Assembly: GCA_019425655.1 (NCBI GenBank)
Contig: NQWY01018437.1
Location: 1 to 20,519 of the forward strand
DNA from: Rhizophagus prolifer
Taxonomy: Eukaryota; Glomeromycota; Glomeromycetes; Glomerales; Glomeraceae
Direction of reading: 5' to 3'
DNA: 20,519 bases
Both the position numbers and the translations under genes were made by a program. Numbering within the stretch: position 1 is the first letter of the stretch; each line of letters starts with the position of its first letter. Positions 1-9,576 of the stretch are shown here, piece by piece. The notes below the pieces were generated by a model. The model saw only the letters and a list, made by a program, of their open reading frames with translations, had not been told where the DNA came from and ran no database searches.

Positions 1-1224
1 TTTTTAATTATTTAGAAAATTAACATAATCCTAGATCGAATTATTGCTTATTCATTATAAAGTAGAATATAACAAAAGATTTTGTTTTATACACAAAATA
101 AAAAATAATGAATAATCAAAATTCCAAAATTTCAAAATTTTTTTCAAAAATCCTTATTTATCTATTCTCTTTTCCACTGATTTTTTTCTTGCATTATTTA
201 AACATAAAAATTATTTCATAATTATTATTAAGATAAAAAAAAAAGAAAAAACATTATATTCATACTTGACCAGTAGTTACCTTAGATTTGGGATTATCTA
301 ATAATTATAACAAACTTCCAAGTAACGATCAGAGTCATGTGACTCCAGAATCGATTTTACCAATCACCTCAAGCAAGCCATCAATTCCTAGGACTAAGCC
401 AACTTTTGATCGCTAATCTATATAGAGAATTTAGTAGTGAAAATTTCGATTATTATGTTAATACTATAAGAATCAATGTCTAAAATGCGGCATTTTTACT
501 TTACACACACACATGATGAATTACAATACAACAGTAAAAAAAATCATACTAAAGAAGAACCGAATAAAATGTTAAAAGAATCTAATTTTTTTTAGTAAAG
601 TTGAAATAGAAAATGATGATGAGAATGATGATTTAGAAATAAATGAAGAGGAGGAAATTCAAATTCCACAACACGAAGTGTATGTATTAATTATGGAAAA
701 AGATGTTGATTTAACGATGCGATATTTGATGATGAATTGGAAAATTTAGATGATTCATCAGGAAAAGTGAAGAAGAATTTGATAGTTGATATTGATAAAT
801 TTTAAATCTGATAATCTTTTTAGTGAACGTACTAATTCTATAATTCACTTTCATAAAATGTAAATGACAAAATGAGATTGAATAAAAAATTATTATGCTT
901 ATAAAATTATATTTTTTATAATTTGTATAATCGTGTGTATAAATAAGTTTGAATCCATTTTATCTTAATAATCAAAAACATCGCAACAATTAAAAAATTG
1001 TAGACGGTTATACTATAAAGTCATTTCTTTAATAATTAACAATAAATTAAATCTTATTATTCAATTAGAAATAAAAGAAAATTGATATTATTATAAAATT
1101 TAAATTGTTGTTATTGTTGTAAAATAATTTTATTATAAAGAAAAGTAAGTTACGTTGAGTTTTGGGAGTCACGTTACATTTCGGAAATTATTTAGATTTC
1201 GGAAGTTACGTTGGATTTCGCATT
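1..1224. other. AT-rich intergenic region with one decayed acidic coding remnant
   Basis: No gene is supported here. The stretch is strongly AT-rich. It holds one short relic with coding character at about 595-800 (listed separately) and, at about 1147-1220, a loose repetition of a phrase resembling GTTACGTTGGATTTCGGA, seen two to three times with drift. That repetition could be a decayed dispersed or tandem repeat. I see no RNA gene and no clear terminal repeats of a mobile element. Confidence 0.5.
595..808 (+). pseudogene. Decayed acidic coding remnant
   Basis: One forward reading frame gives about 49 residues that are rich in Asp, Glu and Asn. A second forward frame then continues with about 23 similarly acidic residues up to a TAA near 808. 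The composition (GAT, GAA, GAG codons in otherwise AT-only DNA) suggests former protein-coding sequence that has lost its frame. I do not recognise the family, and an acidic linker from a transposase or a nuclear protein would be equally possible. There is no convincing start codon or complete domain. Confidence 0.25.
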
Positions 1225-1473
1225 TCACACACTTGAAATTCTGAAATACTTAGGGATTGGGATTGTAGTTATGATTGGAATCCCACTTAATGAGGTATTG
1301 GAAGTTATATTCTTAAGTTTCCACTTTTCAGATAAAGTGCGATAATTACGATTATTATCCTTATTATCCTTATATGGACAAGAATATATTAATTGATCGA
1401 TTCCAGAATAAATATATTGCGCTATTAATGTTATGAGAAATGCAAAAAAAAGATTCATCTGAGTATTGACCAT
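1225..1473 (-). CDS. Candidate small secreted protein (weak)
   Basis: An 82-residue minus-strand frame starts with a hydrophobic stretch at about residues 8-22 (LFFAFLITLIAQYIY), which looks like a signal peptide or membrane anchor. The remainder is polar, with Asn, Lys and Ser and only one Cys, at residue 32. Residues 35-41 contain a short repeat of DNK/DNN. The n-region before the hydrophobic core has no positive charge, which weakens the signal-peptide reading. No family is recognised, and no neighbouring gene or splice signal supports it. In DNA this AT-rich, a chance frame of this length is quite possible. Effector-like small secreted proteins are known from mycorrhizal fungi, but calling it one would be inference only. 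Confidence 0.22.
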   Translation of the reverse strand: MVNTQMNLFFAFLITLIAQYIYSGIDQLIYSCPYKDNKDNNRNYRTLSEKWKLKNITSNTSLSGIPIITTIPIPKYFRISSV

Positions 1474-1739
1474 ATTTAGCTAAATGTAGTTATAGAATCA
1501 TGAATTCATGGTAATATAACGTTATTATATAATAAATAAATTATTAAGTTTTATGGAAAAATTTGTGTAGTAATTATTTTTTTCCAAATAATTATACGTT
1601 AATGTATTCTTACAATGCAATTACTGCGCTTTATTTTTGTAGTTGATCACACACTCGTCAAATTTCGTCAAATTCAGTCATTCGTACGAACTTGCTGTCT
1701 TTTTGTATAATCATGTTACAAAAAAACAAAACTAGAAAA
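1474..1739. other. Non-coding AT-rich spacer
   Basis: Nothing recognisable was seen on either strand between the small minus-strand frame and the plus-strand remnant. Confidence 0.4.
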
Positions 1740-2174
1740 GTTTTACATCAAAGGTTTAATAGTCAAAAAAGATAAAGATTTCCTCAGTACTTCAGCGTTT
1801 AAGTTTAATACATTAGATATAGAGGATTTAGATGTGACTCTTGTAGGATGATATTACTCCTAACTTATAAAATCTGTAGAAAGCTTAGAAGATTTTCCAA
1901 AAATTATCTTCTTCCAAAACTTTGTCGTAATACCCTTGAAAGGCATAACTTTGATATCGAGAAACTTAAATATATTGAGGATAAAAGTGTCAAAACATTC
2001 ATTACAAAACTGCATAACACTGTGTTGAATGAACTGTTAGCACTAGAAACTAGTGAAATATTCACTGATACATTAGTGAACCACCTGTCATCTCGAAGAA
2101 AAAATCATCAAACGAAGAAAAATCATCAAATGAAGAAATTATTGAATAGGAATATACTACACAAAAAAGAGTAA
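1740..2174 (+). pseudogene. Broken plus-strand protein remnant, family not recognised
   Basis: From about 1848 a forward frame of 108 residues has a natural-looking composition, with a central part rich in charged and aliphatic residues (for example HNFDIEKLKYIEDKSVK) followed by Asn/His/Lys-rich low complexity. Just upstream (about 1740-1847) a different frame also looks coding, with many acidic and aliphatic codons. The two together suggest a formerly longer gene that is now broken. The C-terminal repeat of KNHQ-like units looks like slippage in A-rich DNA. I had a vague impression of a large lineage-specific fungal family but cannot name it with confidence. It is not expected to give a full protein. 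Confidence 0.3.
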
Positions 2175-3572
2175 GAAAAAGTAAAGATTTGTGCTGAATG
2201 ATTTGATTATTCAGAAAATACTTGCAACACGCGCTTAGCTTTTTTTTCTTTTTTTGATTAGCACCATAAATAAGAAATTATTACTCAGCGAAAATAGGTA
2301 ATACAATTATACAAAAAAGAATATAAAAATCATGTGATAAAATTATATTAATTTTTTATATGACTTTGATTTTTTTTTAACGCGGCGTTTATTAATAAAC
2401 TGACTAAATATCCAAATTTTTGTACAATACCTATATAACGTATCAAAATTTTAGATATTTTTGACCTTTTTTAAAAAATACAGTACACAAATTAGCTTAT
2501 AAAATTTGTTATAGTATTTTACAATAATTTTTATAATTGATGGGCTTTCACGAGAACTTAGTTTTGGTTAATTATATTACATAAGAATTTTTTCTAACCG
2601 CAATCAACGCACTTTAGTTAATAAAAAAAAAATATTTGTAATTATTATATAAATTATAGGCCTCAAAATTCATAAAGTAGTTTATTTTACGAATAAGCCA
2701 GCCAATTGAAGATAAGTTAGCAATATTTATTGCATTCAATAACTGTGACAAGATTTAGACAGATAATAGAATCAATCAGTTCTTTTCGATGAAAATGAAA
2801 GAACCTGAAATGTTGGATACCAGTTTTAAAAGTAATATAATAAATGAATAATTTTTATCTTCGATTTCGAACCGTACTTTTTTGCAGTTGCTTCTGTTAG
2901 TATAGTACGCTCCATTTATTTTGTGTATCGCAACTGTGTGGCTCTCGGATATTTAAAGAGATTCAAAATATAAATGAAATAGAACATTAGTAAATATTTA
3001 GGATATTGATATAAGAAACTAACTGTATATGAACAAGTATCAAGTGATCAATTAAGCTTATATTATTCAAGTAAAAATTAATGTAAAGATAAAATCATGT
3101 AACTTTGAAAAATATTGTATCTCATAAAGACGGCGATTAACATTTAGATTACATATTGATTTTTGATACCTCCTAAAAATAAGCATATTATGAGATTAAT
3201 TACGGCAAAATATGGTGATACAACAAAGTAACGGTTTTGCTAGAATTGAAAAAAAAAAATATCTAAACTCCAACTCGTCGTATATTACTAATTATTAGCG
3301 GGTAGAAGGTATTTTGACCAAAAATTTTCAAGATTTTGTTTAAATGCATTTGTTTTTTTCAAACCAAAAATTTTATTTTTATTAAAATTAAATATTTCTT
3401 AATGAATAATTGTTAACTTTTAAATTAAAAAAACCTATTCGATTATATTTTCCGTGTCACAACATTCTAAATTATTATTTTTTACTATTTACTATATGGC
3501 GCAATTAATGAAGATAGTGTCAATACTATAGCGAAGAGAGGTTAATCTTGAATTTATTTCTTAGCATTGAGT
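2175..3572. other. Long AT-rich intergenic region
   Basis: No gene is supported in these roughly 1.4 kb. Poly-T and poly-A runs are frequent. A small hairpin-like inverted repeat lies at about 2780-2806 (GTTCTTTTC against GAAAGAAC), and a 9-bp inverted repeat pairs 3119-3127 with 3188-3196. Both are compatible with chance. It contains the downstream flank of the minus-strand lipase gene, whose stop codon is at 3573-3575. Confidence 0.5.
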
Positions 3573-5136
3573 TTAATGTAATCTATCATCTTCATTTGGA
3601 CACAAAATGGATAAATCAGCGGTTGGATCATATTTACTCGTTTTTTGAGATTGTTGTGTAAACATATTATTCCTATTATTTTTGAAAAATAAAAAATATT
3701 AAAATTTTTTTCTTCTCGGGAAATATAAATATATTAAATGCATAATATATTATTCATACATACCAAGCCGCTTTTGCTAACCTTTCGTGAGCAAGTAAAG
3801 AAGGGTGAAAACAATCAACACCACTTAATAAATCCAAATCACCATTAGATATATCCATATTCTCCATACCAGGATCATAAGATACAATAAAATCTTGATA
3901 ATTTTTTTCTTGAAAATCTGATGTAATTTTTTTTAACCTTTCATTATATTGGTCAGCTAATTCGTCCATAGATTTTCTTGATTTATCACCCAAAGGTCCT
4001 GGAACAAAAGCACATTGACATTCTAAAAATAATCCAGCTACTTTACCCAATACACAATTTTTATCTTTTAAACTTGCTTCAAACATTTGTGATATTTTGA
4101 ATACTGACATTAAATTTACGAAAACTTTAGGAACGTTTTTACGAAGTTTTTCTAATCCTTCACGAATATGAGATTCAAATTGATCAGGTGAAAATTGAAT
4201 TTGTTTGGTTATATCTGTACATCCATTACATAAATCGTTATTACCGAACCACATTGTAGCAAGCTAATAAAGTAAATTATTATAAGTTACCAATAAAAAA
4301 AGTATATATATATTACGCACGAAAAATTTTTATAATTACTATACCTTCCAATCATTTTTAACATCAATATCTTTTCTTTTGGAAAGTTGATCGATAAGAT
4401 AATTCACTTATATAGCACATAAACTAACCTTGTTTGTCAACGTTTAATGCCTGTGCACCACTTTGTGCTGCATTTAATTGGTCGATTTTTGGAACGTAAT
4501 CACTTGGACATAAGATACCATAACAAACTTCAATAAGATGAGTTCCTTTAGAATCTCCAACTAAATTTGGACTAAATTTTCTAAGTATGTTTGGTATCGA
4601 GACTACGTCAGAATCTCCTCCCAATGCGAAATTAGCTCCTCGATATTCATCCAATGGATCCTTTCCATCTTTAATAATTTGTTCTAATTTATCAACTCGA
4701 ACTCCGAATCCAGCTAAATTAATTCAGTTGTGTAAGCACAAAAAATATTTAATAAAGAATTCAAACATAAGTCACTTTTAAAAACTACTTACCCATAACT
4801 GAATCACCTAAACCCATCACAACCTAAAAGTTAATGGTGATTAATTTTTATTTTTCTATTATAGGATGTTAATTCGAAAATGTATTTTTTAATTACCTTG
4901 ATATCATCTGCTCTCAAATCTCGGACGTTTGTCGCTGGTGCTGCTCTTGGGGAAAGTTTAGGACACTTTGATATATCATTAACAAAAAGACGATCATTTT
5001 GTTTGGTATTAGTTCCATTTGTAAACTTGGGCGCTGGTAAGGATGTTACTGCAGTAGAAAAAATTGTAATCCATAATAATAAAATAACGGATGTAGTAGG
5101 GAAGGAAATGTACTTGAATGTACTGTCAAGTTTCAT
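3573..5136 (-). CDS. Secreted GDSL/SGNH hydrolase, phospholipase B1-like (six exons)
   Basis: Predicted exons, all minus strand: 4897-5136, 4793-4823, 4429-4713, 4345-4406, 3764-4263 and 3573-3672, giving 405 aa in one open frame. Residues about 13-32 form a hydrophobic signal peptide, so a secreted or lumenal esterase/phospholipase is expected. SGNH blocks are present: GLGDSVMAGFG with nucleophile Ser88, GG at 122-123, GNNDLC with Asn215, and DCFH with Asp356 and His359. These match the phospholipase B1 subgroup, which removes acyl chains from phospholipids; the real substrate is unknown. The short last exon restores the WNNM motif after the catalytic His, which also supports the acceptor at 3673-3674. 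All introns are GT-AG of 73-91 nt except one apparent 22-nt intron at 4407-4428. An alternative 58-nt intron (4371-4428) would keep the frame but drop 12 residues. The start is chosen for the signal peptide. Confidence 0.88.
4407..4428 (-). other. Apparent 22-nt GT-AG intron inside the lipase gene
   Basis: On the minus strand this reads GTTAGT at its 5' end and ATAAG at its 3' end. Left in, it shifts the frame and brings an immediate TAG. Taken out, residues 158-206 run without a gap against my recollection of the phospholipase B1 family, with the same spacing from the conserved Ala before the linker to the DWK motif. It is either an ultra-short intron, part of a 58-nt intron ending at 4371, or a small insertion that damages the gene. 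Confidence 0.5.
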
Positions 5137-6162
5137 GGTTTTCTATGGTAAAATAAGGCAATCTATTTATTCTAAATTTATATTATATCTAATATAAAGT
5201 ATCTAGGTGGGATTTTTAAAAGAAAGAATAATGAGAATACCCTAGCACAGCTAGGTTTGTAAAAAGCAAAGAATGAAAAAAAAAGGGAAAAATTATTTAT
5301 ATTTTATCCCACCTCAAGTAAGAGAGAAAAAAAAAGGAAAAAAAAGGAAAAGATTGGGAAAAAAATGGATTGTTCATATTTTAATTTCACATCAATTTAT
5401 AAAAATCTTTGGCCGCCTTTTTTCTCTAAAAAGTATTTTGTAATCGGGAATTAGAGATGATCTTTACATTGTTTCAAATCTCGGGTTATAAACACATATT
5501 GAGATCACAAAATGTGATAAGTTACACAAAAAATAATCGTGAAACAATGCTTATATCCTTATTAGGATATTTTCAATTATAAACTTGGTAAAGAAAATAA
5601 TTTAATTACCTTAAAAAGCATAATTCTATAGTTTTCAACATCGGGTAAAGATGTCAAGCTACATCATATAAGGTTACTATATACGTTTTATAATTCAAAC
5701 AAATTATAGATAATAAATGTTTAACTTGGAAACAAAGCTAAATCCAATAGACTAAAATAATTCATAATCCTGTGATACATTACGTATAAAACTTTGTTTT
5801 TTTTATTAACATCCAGATCAAGAAATATTGTTTTTTATCCTTACCCATTTCAAGTAATGTGTCAGATCGACAAATCAGAATCATTTACCGTAAACCTGTC
5901 AGGAATGAAAATTTTGTCAATTTGTAATTAAGTATTAAAAATAATATCAGATATATCGAACAATTGATTATTAATTAATTATGTTTAATTTTAATAATTT
6001 TGATCAAAGAATCTTGATCATTAAATATGTTAAATTAGAATAATAATTCATAATATAGCATATAATTAAAGCTTATACTATCACCATAATTTATACAATG
6101 AAAGAAAATACAGGGTAATATAAATATATAAACAGAGGAGTGATGTACGGTCAAATGACTTA
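5137..6162. other. Upstream flank of the lipase gene, including a purine-rich A-tract
   Basis: No gene is supported. This is the shared intergenic side between the lipase start (5136) and the end of the next minus-strand gene (6163). A polypurine run of A with GG or GA interruptions occupies about 5275-5370. A perfect 9-bp inverted repeat, AGGTGGGAT at 5205-5213 and ATCCCACCT at 5306-5314, flanks part of it. The lipase promoter should lie here, but I see no certain core element. Confidence 0.45.
5275..5370. repeat. Purine-rich low-complexity tract
   Basis: The plus strand is almost all A and G in two blocks (5275-5292 and 5318-5367), made of A-runs broken by GG, GGG or GAGAG. This is simple-sequence DNA upstream of the lipase start and may affect nucleosome placement. 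Confidence 0.6.
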
Positions 6163-6884
6163 TCACGTAGAAGTTTTTCCAAATATATTATTGGCCACAC
6201 TTATAAAGCTATTTACACGCCTAGATCTACTGCGTCCTTCTTCGAGAATTTCTAAAGATTTTACTTTTGTTGCTGATATATTAGGATCAGCAGAATTATG
6301 GACCTTAATTTTTCCTCCTTGTTGTTTAATTATATTTGATAAGGTATTTGTCATAACTTCAATAGCAAGAAATGAGGAACCGGAAGATCTTTTTGATTCA
6401 ATATCATCATCACTCATTGAAGTTGATTCCGATATTATATCTCTTATTTCACTTGTCTTTTTTGTGAGTTTTAAAGAATTCATATTTTCATCATTTCCAT
6501 TGAATTTTCGCTTATAACGAAAAATGAAAATCATTGCGAGCATTATTAGAAAAACCATTGTTACTAAACAAACTATTATTGGAATTGTTTTATTTGCAGG
6601 GTATTTTCCAGTTACAGAAGGAGAAGGTGTCGATGTAACCGGTTGCGTCGTTTGCGTATTGAAACCTAAAATTATAAATTTCAATAAATAAGTAGAAAAT
6701 AAATTTGGTGCGAAAAAAAACATAAAATACTGTAAAAATTACCTTCTATTGTCGACGAACTTGTTGTGCTTTCCAATTTATTCATTACATTTTTATCATA
6801 TCTTACAATTTTTGGAGGAATAATATTCTTTTTCACGGAATTTAGTGATAATTTATTAGGCCTAATTTCTCTCCTTATTTTCAT
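6163..6884 (-). CDS. Single-pass membrane protein of unknown function (two exons, start uncertain)
   Basis: Exons 6743-6884 and 6163-6665 are joined by a 77-nt GTAATT...TTTAG intron, giving 214 aa. Residues 40-73 are rich in Ser, Thr and Pro, like an exposed, possibly O-glycosylated stalk. Residues about 75-96 form one strong membrane helix, followed at once by RYKRK, so the C-terminal part should be cytosolic. The tail (97-214) holds a Ser/Asp-rich acidic patch (SMSDDDIESKRSSGSS) that could be phosphorylated, and a basic RSRSRR run. No signal peptide is seen at the chosen Met. The minus-strand frame stays open upstream of it for at least 25 codons, so an exon with the signal peptide and ectodomain may be missing or further upstream. 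Fungal Kelch-type and similar receptors have this stalk-helix-tail layout, but no ectodomain is visible here. Function unknown. Confidence 0.55.
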
Positions 6885-7979
6885 ATTTATTAAATCTTTT
6901 TCAAGAGATTTAATAAATATGCATAAATAGCTTTTAAAAGAATGTATAAAAAAAAGTTATATAAAAAAGATTAAAAGAATGAAAAGAACGAAAAAGGTTT
7001 AATAACTAATAATAACGTATATGACGTACTTCAACAAGAACAAAATACGTTAATGAAATAATTCATAAAATTTATTGAAAAAGAACCAAAAGAAAAAAGT
7101 TTGGATTGAATGCTATTACATATAACAGATACCGTTAGCATTACTGTTGGACAAAGAAACTGTAATATGGTTTTTTTAAATTCGGAAAAAATAGTTACAG
7201 GCATGATTAAACAGATAAGTGTATATTATACCATCGTAATATTTTCGTACGACAAACTTTGAATTATTTAATTAAAAATGTGTTCATAAAAATTAATTAG
7301 AATGAAGGAATAATAATTAAAAATTATGATATCAAATTTGATCAATCGTTAAACGTTATACTCGAATAAAGTTGTCTCGAACCAAACAAACACAACGCCA
7401 ATGAGCCCAAAATTCAAAACCTAAATCTTTCCCATTGTTCTTTCGATTCTCGATTCTCCCAACTTGTTATTATAACGAATATAAAAAACTTTTGAAATAA
7501 TCGTATGATATTTCTATATTTCTTTTGTACTCATTGAACATATTTATCATCATAATACTTAATTGGATTATGAACCTTTAAATTTTTTAAGTGGATGAGA
7601 AATAAAATATGATAAATAAAACATATTTTTAGTAACCAATACTATTGACACTTGTTGTGTCACATTTATTTGTCAATTAATCTAAACCATATTCAGTTAG
7701 TTGTACTCTAGAAATTCTTTTAAAAGATTCTTGGATGTTTTATCTTTTATAAATTTCTCGGTCGAGAAAAATTTTTATGAAACGTTTCTCAATAGGCGTT
7801 TTCATTGTTGAATCTCCATTCAGTACAATTTTGTAGATCTAAAACATTTGTTACCCAACTTTATCTTTTCCCACTAAATTTTGTATAACATCAATAATCG
7901 AAAACATTTTAAGAAATATTTAGGTACTTATAATAATTATTGGTTGAGAATTTAAAAAAGGAGCAAGGTTATATTTATT
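6885..7979. other. AT-rich spacer between divergent genes
   Basis: No coding region is supported. This stretch separates the start of the minus-strand membrane protein from the start of the plus-strand LRR gene, so it should contain both promoters. I see no recognisable operator, repeat array or RNA gene. Any missing first exon of the membrane protein would lie here. Confidence 0.45.
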
Positions 7980-9263
7980 ATGGTCGAAGCACAGAGATGG
8001 TTGGATAAGAATTGTCCTGAAAATATTAGGAGAAGTATCACAGGCCTAGATATTAGTAAGGACGAATATGATTCTGATGACGAGAAATTAGTCGGTTCTC
8101 TAAAATTGAAAAATTTTTACAAGCTAGAAAAATTAAATTGCTCTTATAATCTCTTGACTAGTCTAGACTTAACCGGCTGTTCCCAATTAAAAGAAATTAA
8201 TTGTTCCAACAATAAACTTATGCAACTGACTAACACAGCCTACTATAGTCTTGAAATACTTGACTGCTCGAATAACAATTTATCAAGTTTAGATTTAGAT
8301 GAAAATAGAACTTTGGTCGAGCTAAACTGTTCCCATAATCAATTGGATGAGTTGAGACTAGTTAAAAATATTAATCTAACTAAAATTTATTGTTATAACA
8401 ATCATCTTTCTAATTTAGATTTAAATGGGAATGTAAAGTTAAGACGACTCTATTGCTCCCGGAATAAGTTAGAAAGTTTAAATCTAAGTAAAAATATAGA
8501 CTTAGATGATCTATTTTGCATTAATAATCTTTTAACTAATTTAGACCTTAGTCAAAACAGTCAACTTATTAGTTTGAATTGTTCACTTAATCAAATAAAT
8601 GAACTTATTTTTCCAGTTAACAACAAAATTGAGAATATTGTATGCGGTGGTAACTTGTTAACTCAATTAAATTGGAGCAGGCTTGATCCAAACAAGTTAA
8701 ATAATTTGTCAATAGCCGATAACAAATTTTCTTGCCAAAATTTAGAATTTTTAGAACCATTTACTAAACTATTATGTTTAAATTTGGGCACAAGCAATAA
8801 GGATAATATTCAACGAGGGATTTATAATCGTTTTCAAGGGAGTTTGAGACCTTTGAGAAAGTTAGACAAGTTAATGAAATTAGATTTCTATGAAACAGAC
8901 ATTGATAGTGGTCTAGAATATTTACCAAGCAATTTAGTATCTATTATTATTGACCGTTCTGAACCATACCGAAAAGATGCAAAAGTCAATCAGTTGTTTT
9001 CGAGTCTAGAACCTTATCGCAAAGAAACATATTCATGTTTGGCGTCTAATCCTGAACATGATGGTTTTATTAATTATTATGATTTGCAGGAGTGGAGAAA
9101 GGATAATAAGAAATTAGTAAAAAAAATCAAAAAAGAAATTACGAGTGAGGTTCTTTTAAAAGAAGTCAAAGAGCAGATTTCACAGTTACAAAAAGAGCTG
9201 GCAGAAGAAAAAGATAAAAGACTTGAATTAGAACGACGACTAAATAATTTACAAATTTATTGA
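7980..9263 (+). CDS. Intronless leucine-rich-repeat protein with C-terminal coiled coil
   Basis: The gene is one uninterrupted frame of 427 aa, most likely cytosolic because no signal peptide or membrane helix is seen. Residues 1-45 form an N-cap (AQRWLDKNCPENIRRSITGLD). Residues about 46-230 hold eight to nine LRRs with a regular 21-residue period, LxxLxCSxNxLxxLDLxxNxx, typical of bacterial-type (IRREKO-like) LRRs rather than the 24-residue eukaryotic type. Residues 231-325 are more divergent LRRs, including the DSGLEYLP phrase. Residues about 374-425 are a charged amphipathic coiled coil (KEQISQLQKELAEEKDKRL), suggesting self-association. LRRs normally bind protein ligands; no partner can be read from the sequence. 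Repeat type and lack of introns, unlike all convincing neighbours, would fit exchange between fungus and endobacteria, which is inference. The ATG at 7980 is the first Met and leads directly into the N-cap. Confidence 0.9.
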   Translation: MVEAQRWLDKNCPENIRRSITGLDISKDEYDSDDEKLVGSLKLKNFYKLEKLNCSYNLLTSLDLTGCSQLKEINCSNNKLMQLTNTAYYSLEILDCSNNNLSSLDLDENRTLVELNCSHNQLDELRLVKNINLTKIYCYNNHLSNLDLNGNVKLRRLYCSRNKLESLNLSKNIDLDDLFCINNLLTNLDLSQNSQLISLNCSLNQINELIFPVNNKIENIVCGGNLLTQLNWSRLDPNKLNNLSIADNKFSCQNLEFLEPFTKLLCLNLGTSNKDNIQRGIYNRFQGSLRPLRKLDKLMKLDFYETDIDSGLEYLPSNLVSIIIDRSEPYRKDAKVNQLFSSLEPYRKETYSCLASNPEHDGFINYYDLQEWRKDNKKLVKKIKKEITSEVLLKEVKEQISQLQKELAEEKDKRLELERRLNNLQIY

Positions 9264-9576
9264 GCCGACAATTACCCAAGTTGTTCAAACCTTGGAATAG
9301 ATAACATTTAAAACCTCGCAATTCCACTCCAGAAAAAACTAAACACGAAATTTGCCGGAAAAAATATTAGTTTACCATAATTATCAAATGAAATAATGGC
9401 TCGAAGACTTCATCTAACTAGATGATGTGCTTCCATTGCCGAATTAGTAAATTTACTCTAGGAAATTTAATAAATACGCTAGTGAACTACTTGGAAATAT
9501 TAAGATAAACAATAAATATATTTTATACATTAATCTTATAAGATTACAGAGTGATTACACATAAAAATTACAAGTA

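Noticed and set aside
2861-2878. TTCGAACC-like phrase as a tRNA T-arm
   Set aside because: No D-arm, anticodon arm or pairing acceptor stem could be found upstream.
3119-3196. 9-bp inverted repeat ATCTCATAA / TTATGAGAT
   Set aside because: A single short pair with a 60-nt loop is expected by chance in DNA this AT-rich.
4880-5197. Plus-strand frame of about 105 residues across exon 1 of the lipase
   Set aside because: It is the complement of a signal-peptide-bearing exon whose splice sites and homology are clear.
7958-7966. AAAAGGAG before the LRR start as a bacterial ribosome binding site
   Set aside because: It lies about 16 nt from the ATG, too far for normal function, and A/G runs are common here. 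It does not count as evidence for bacterial origin.
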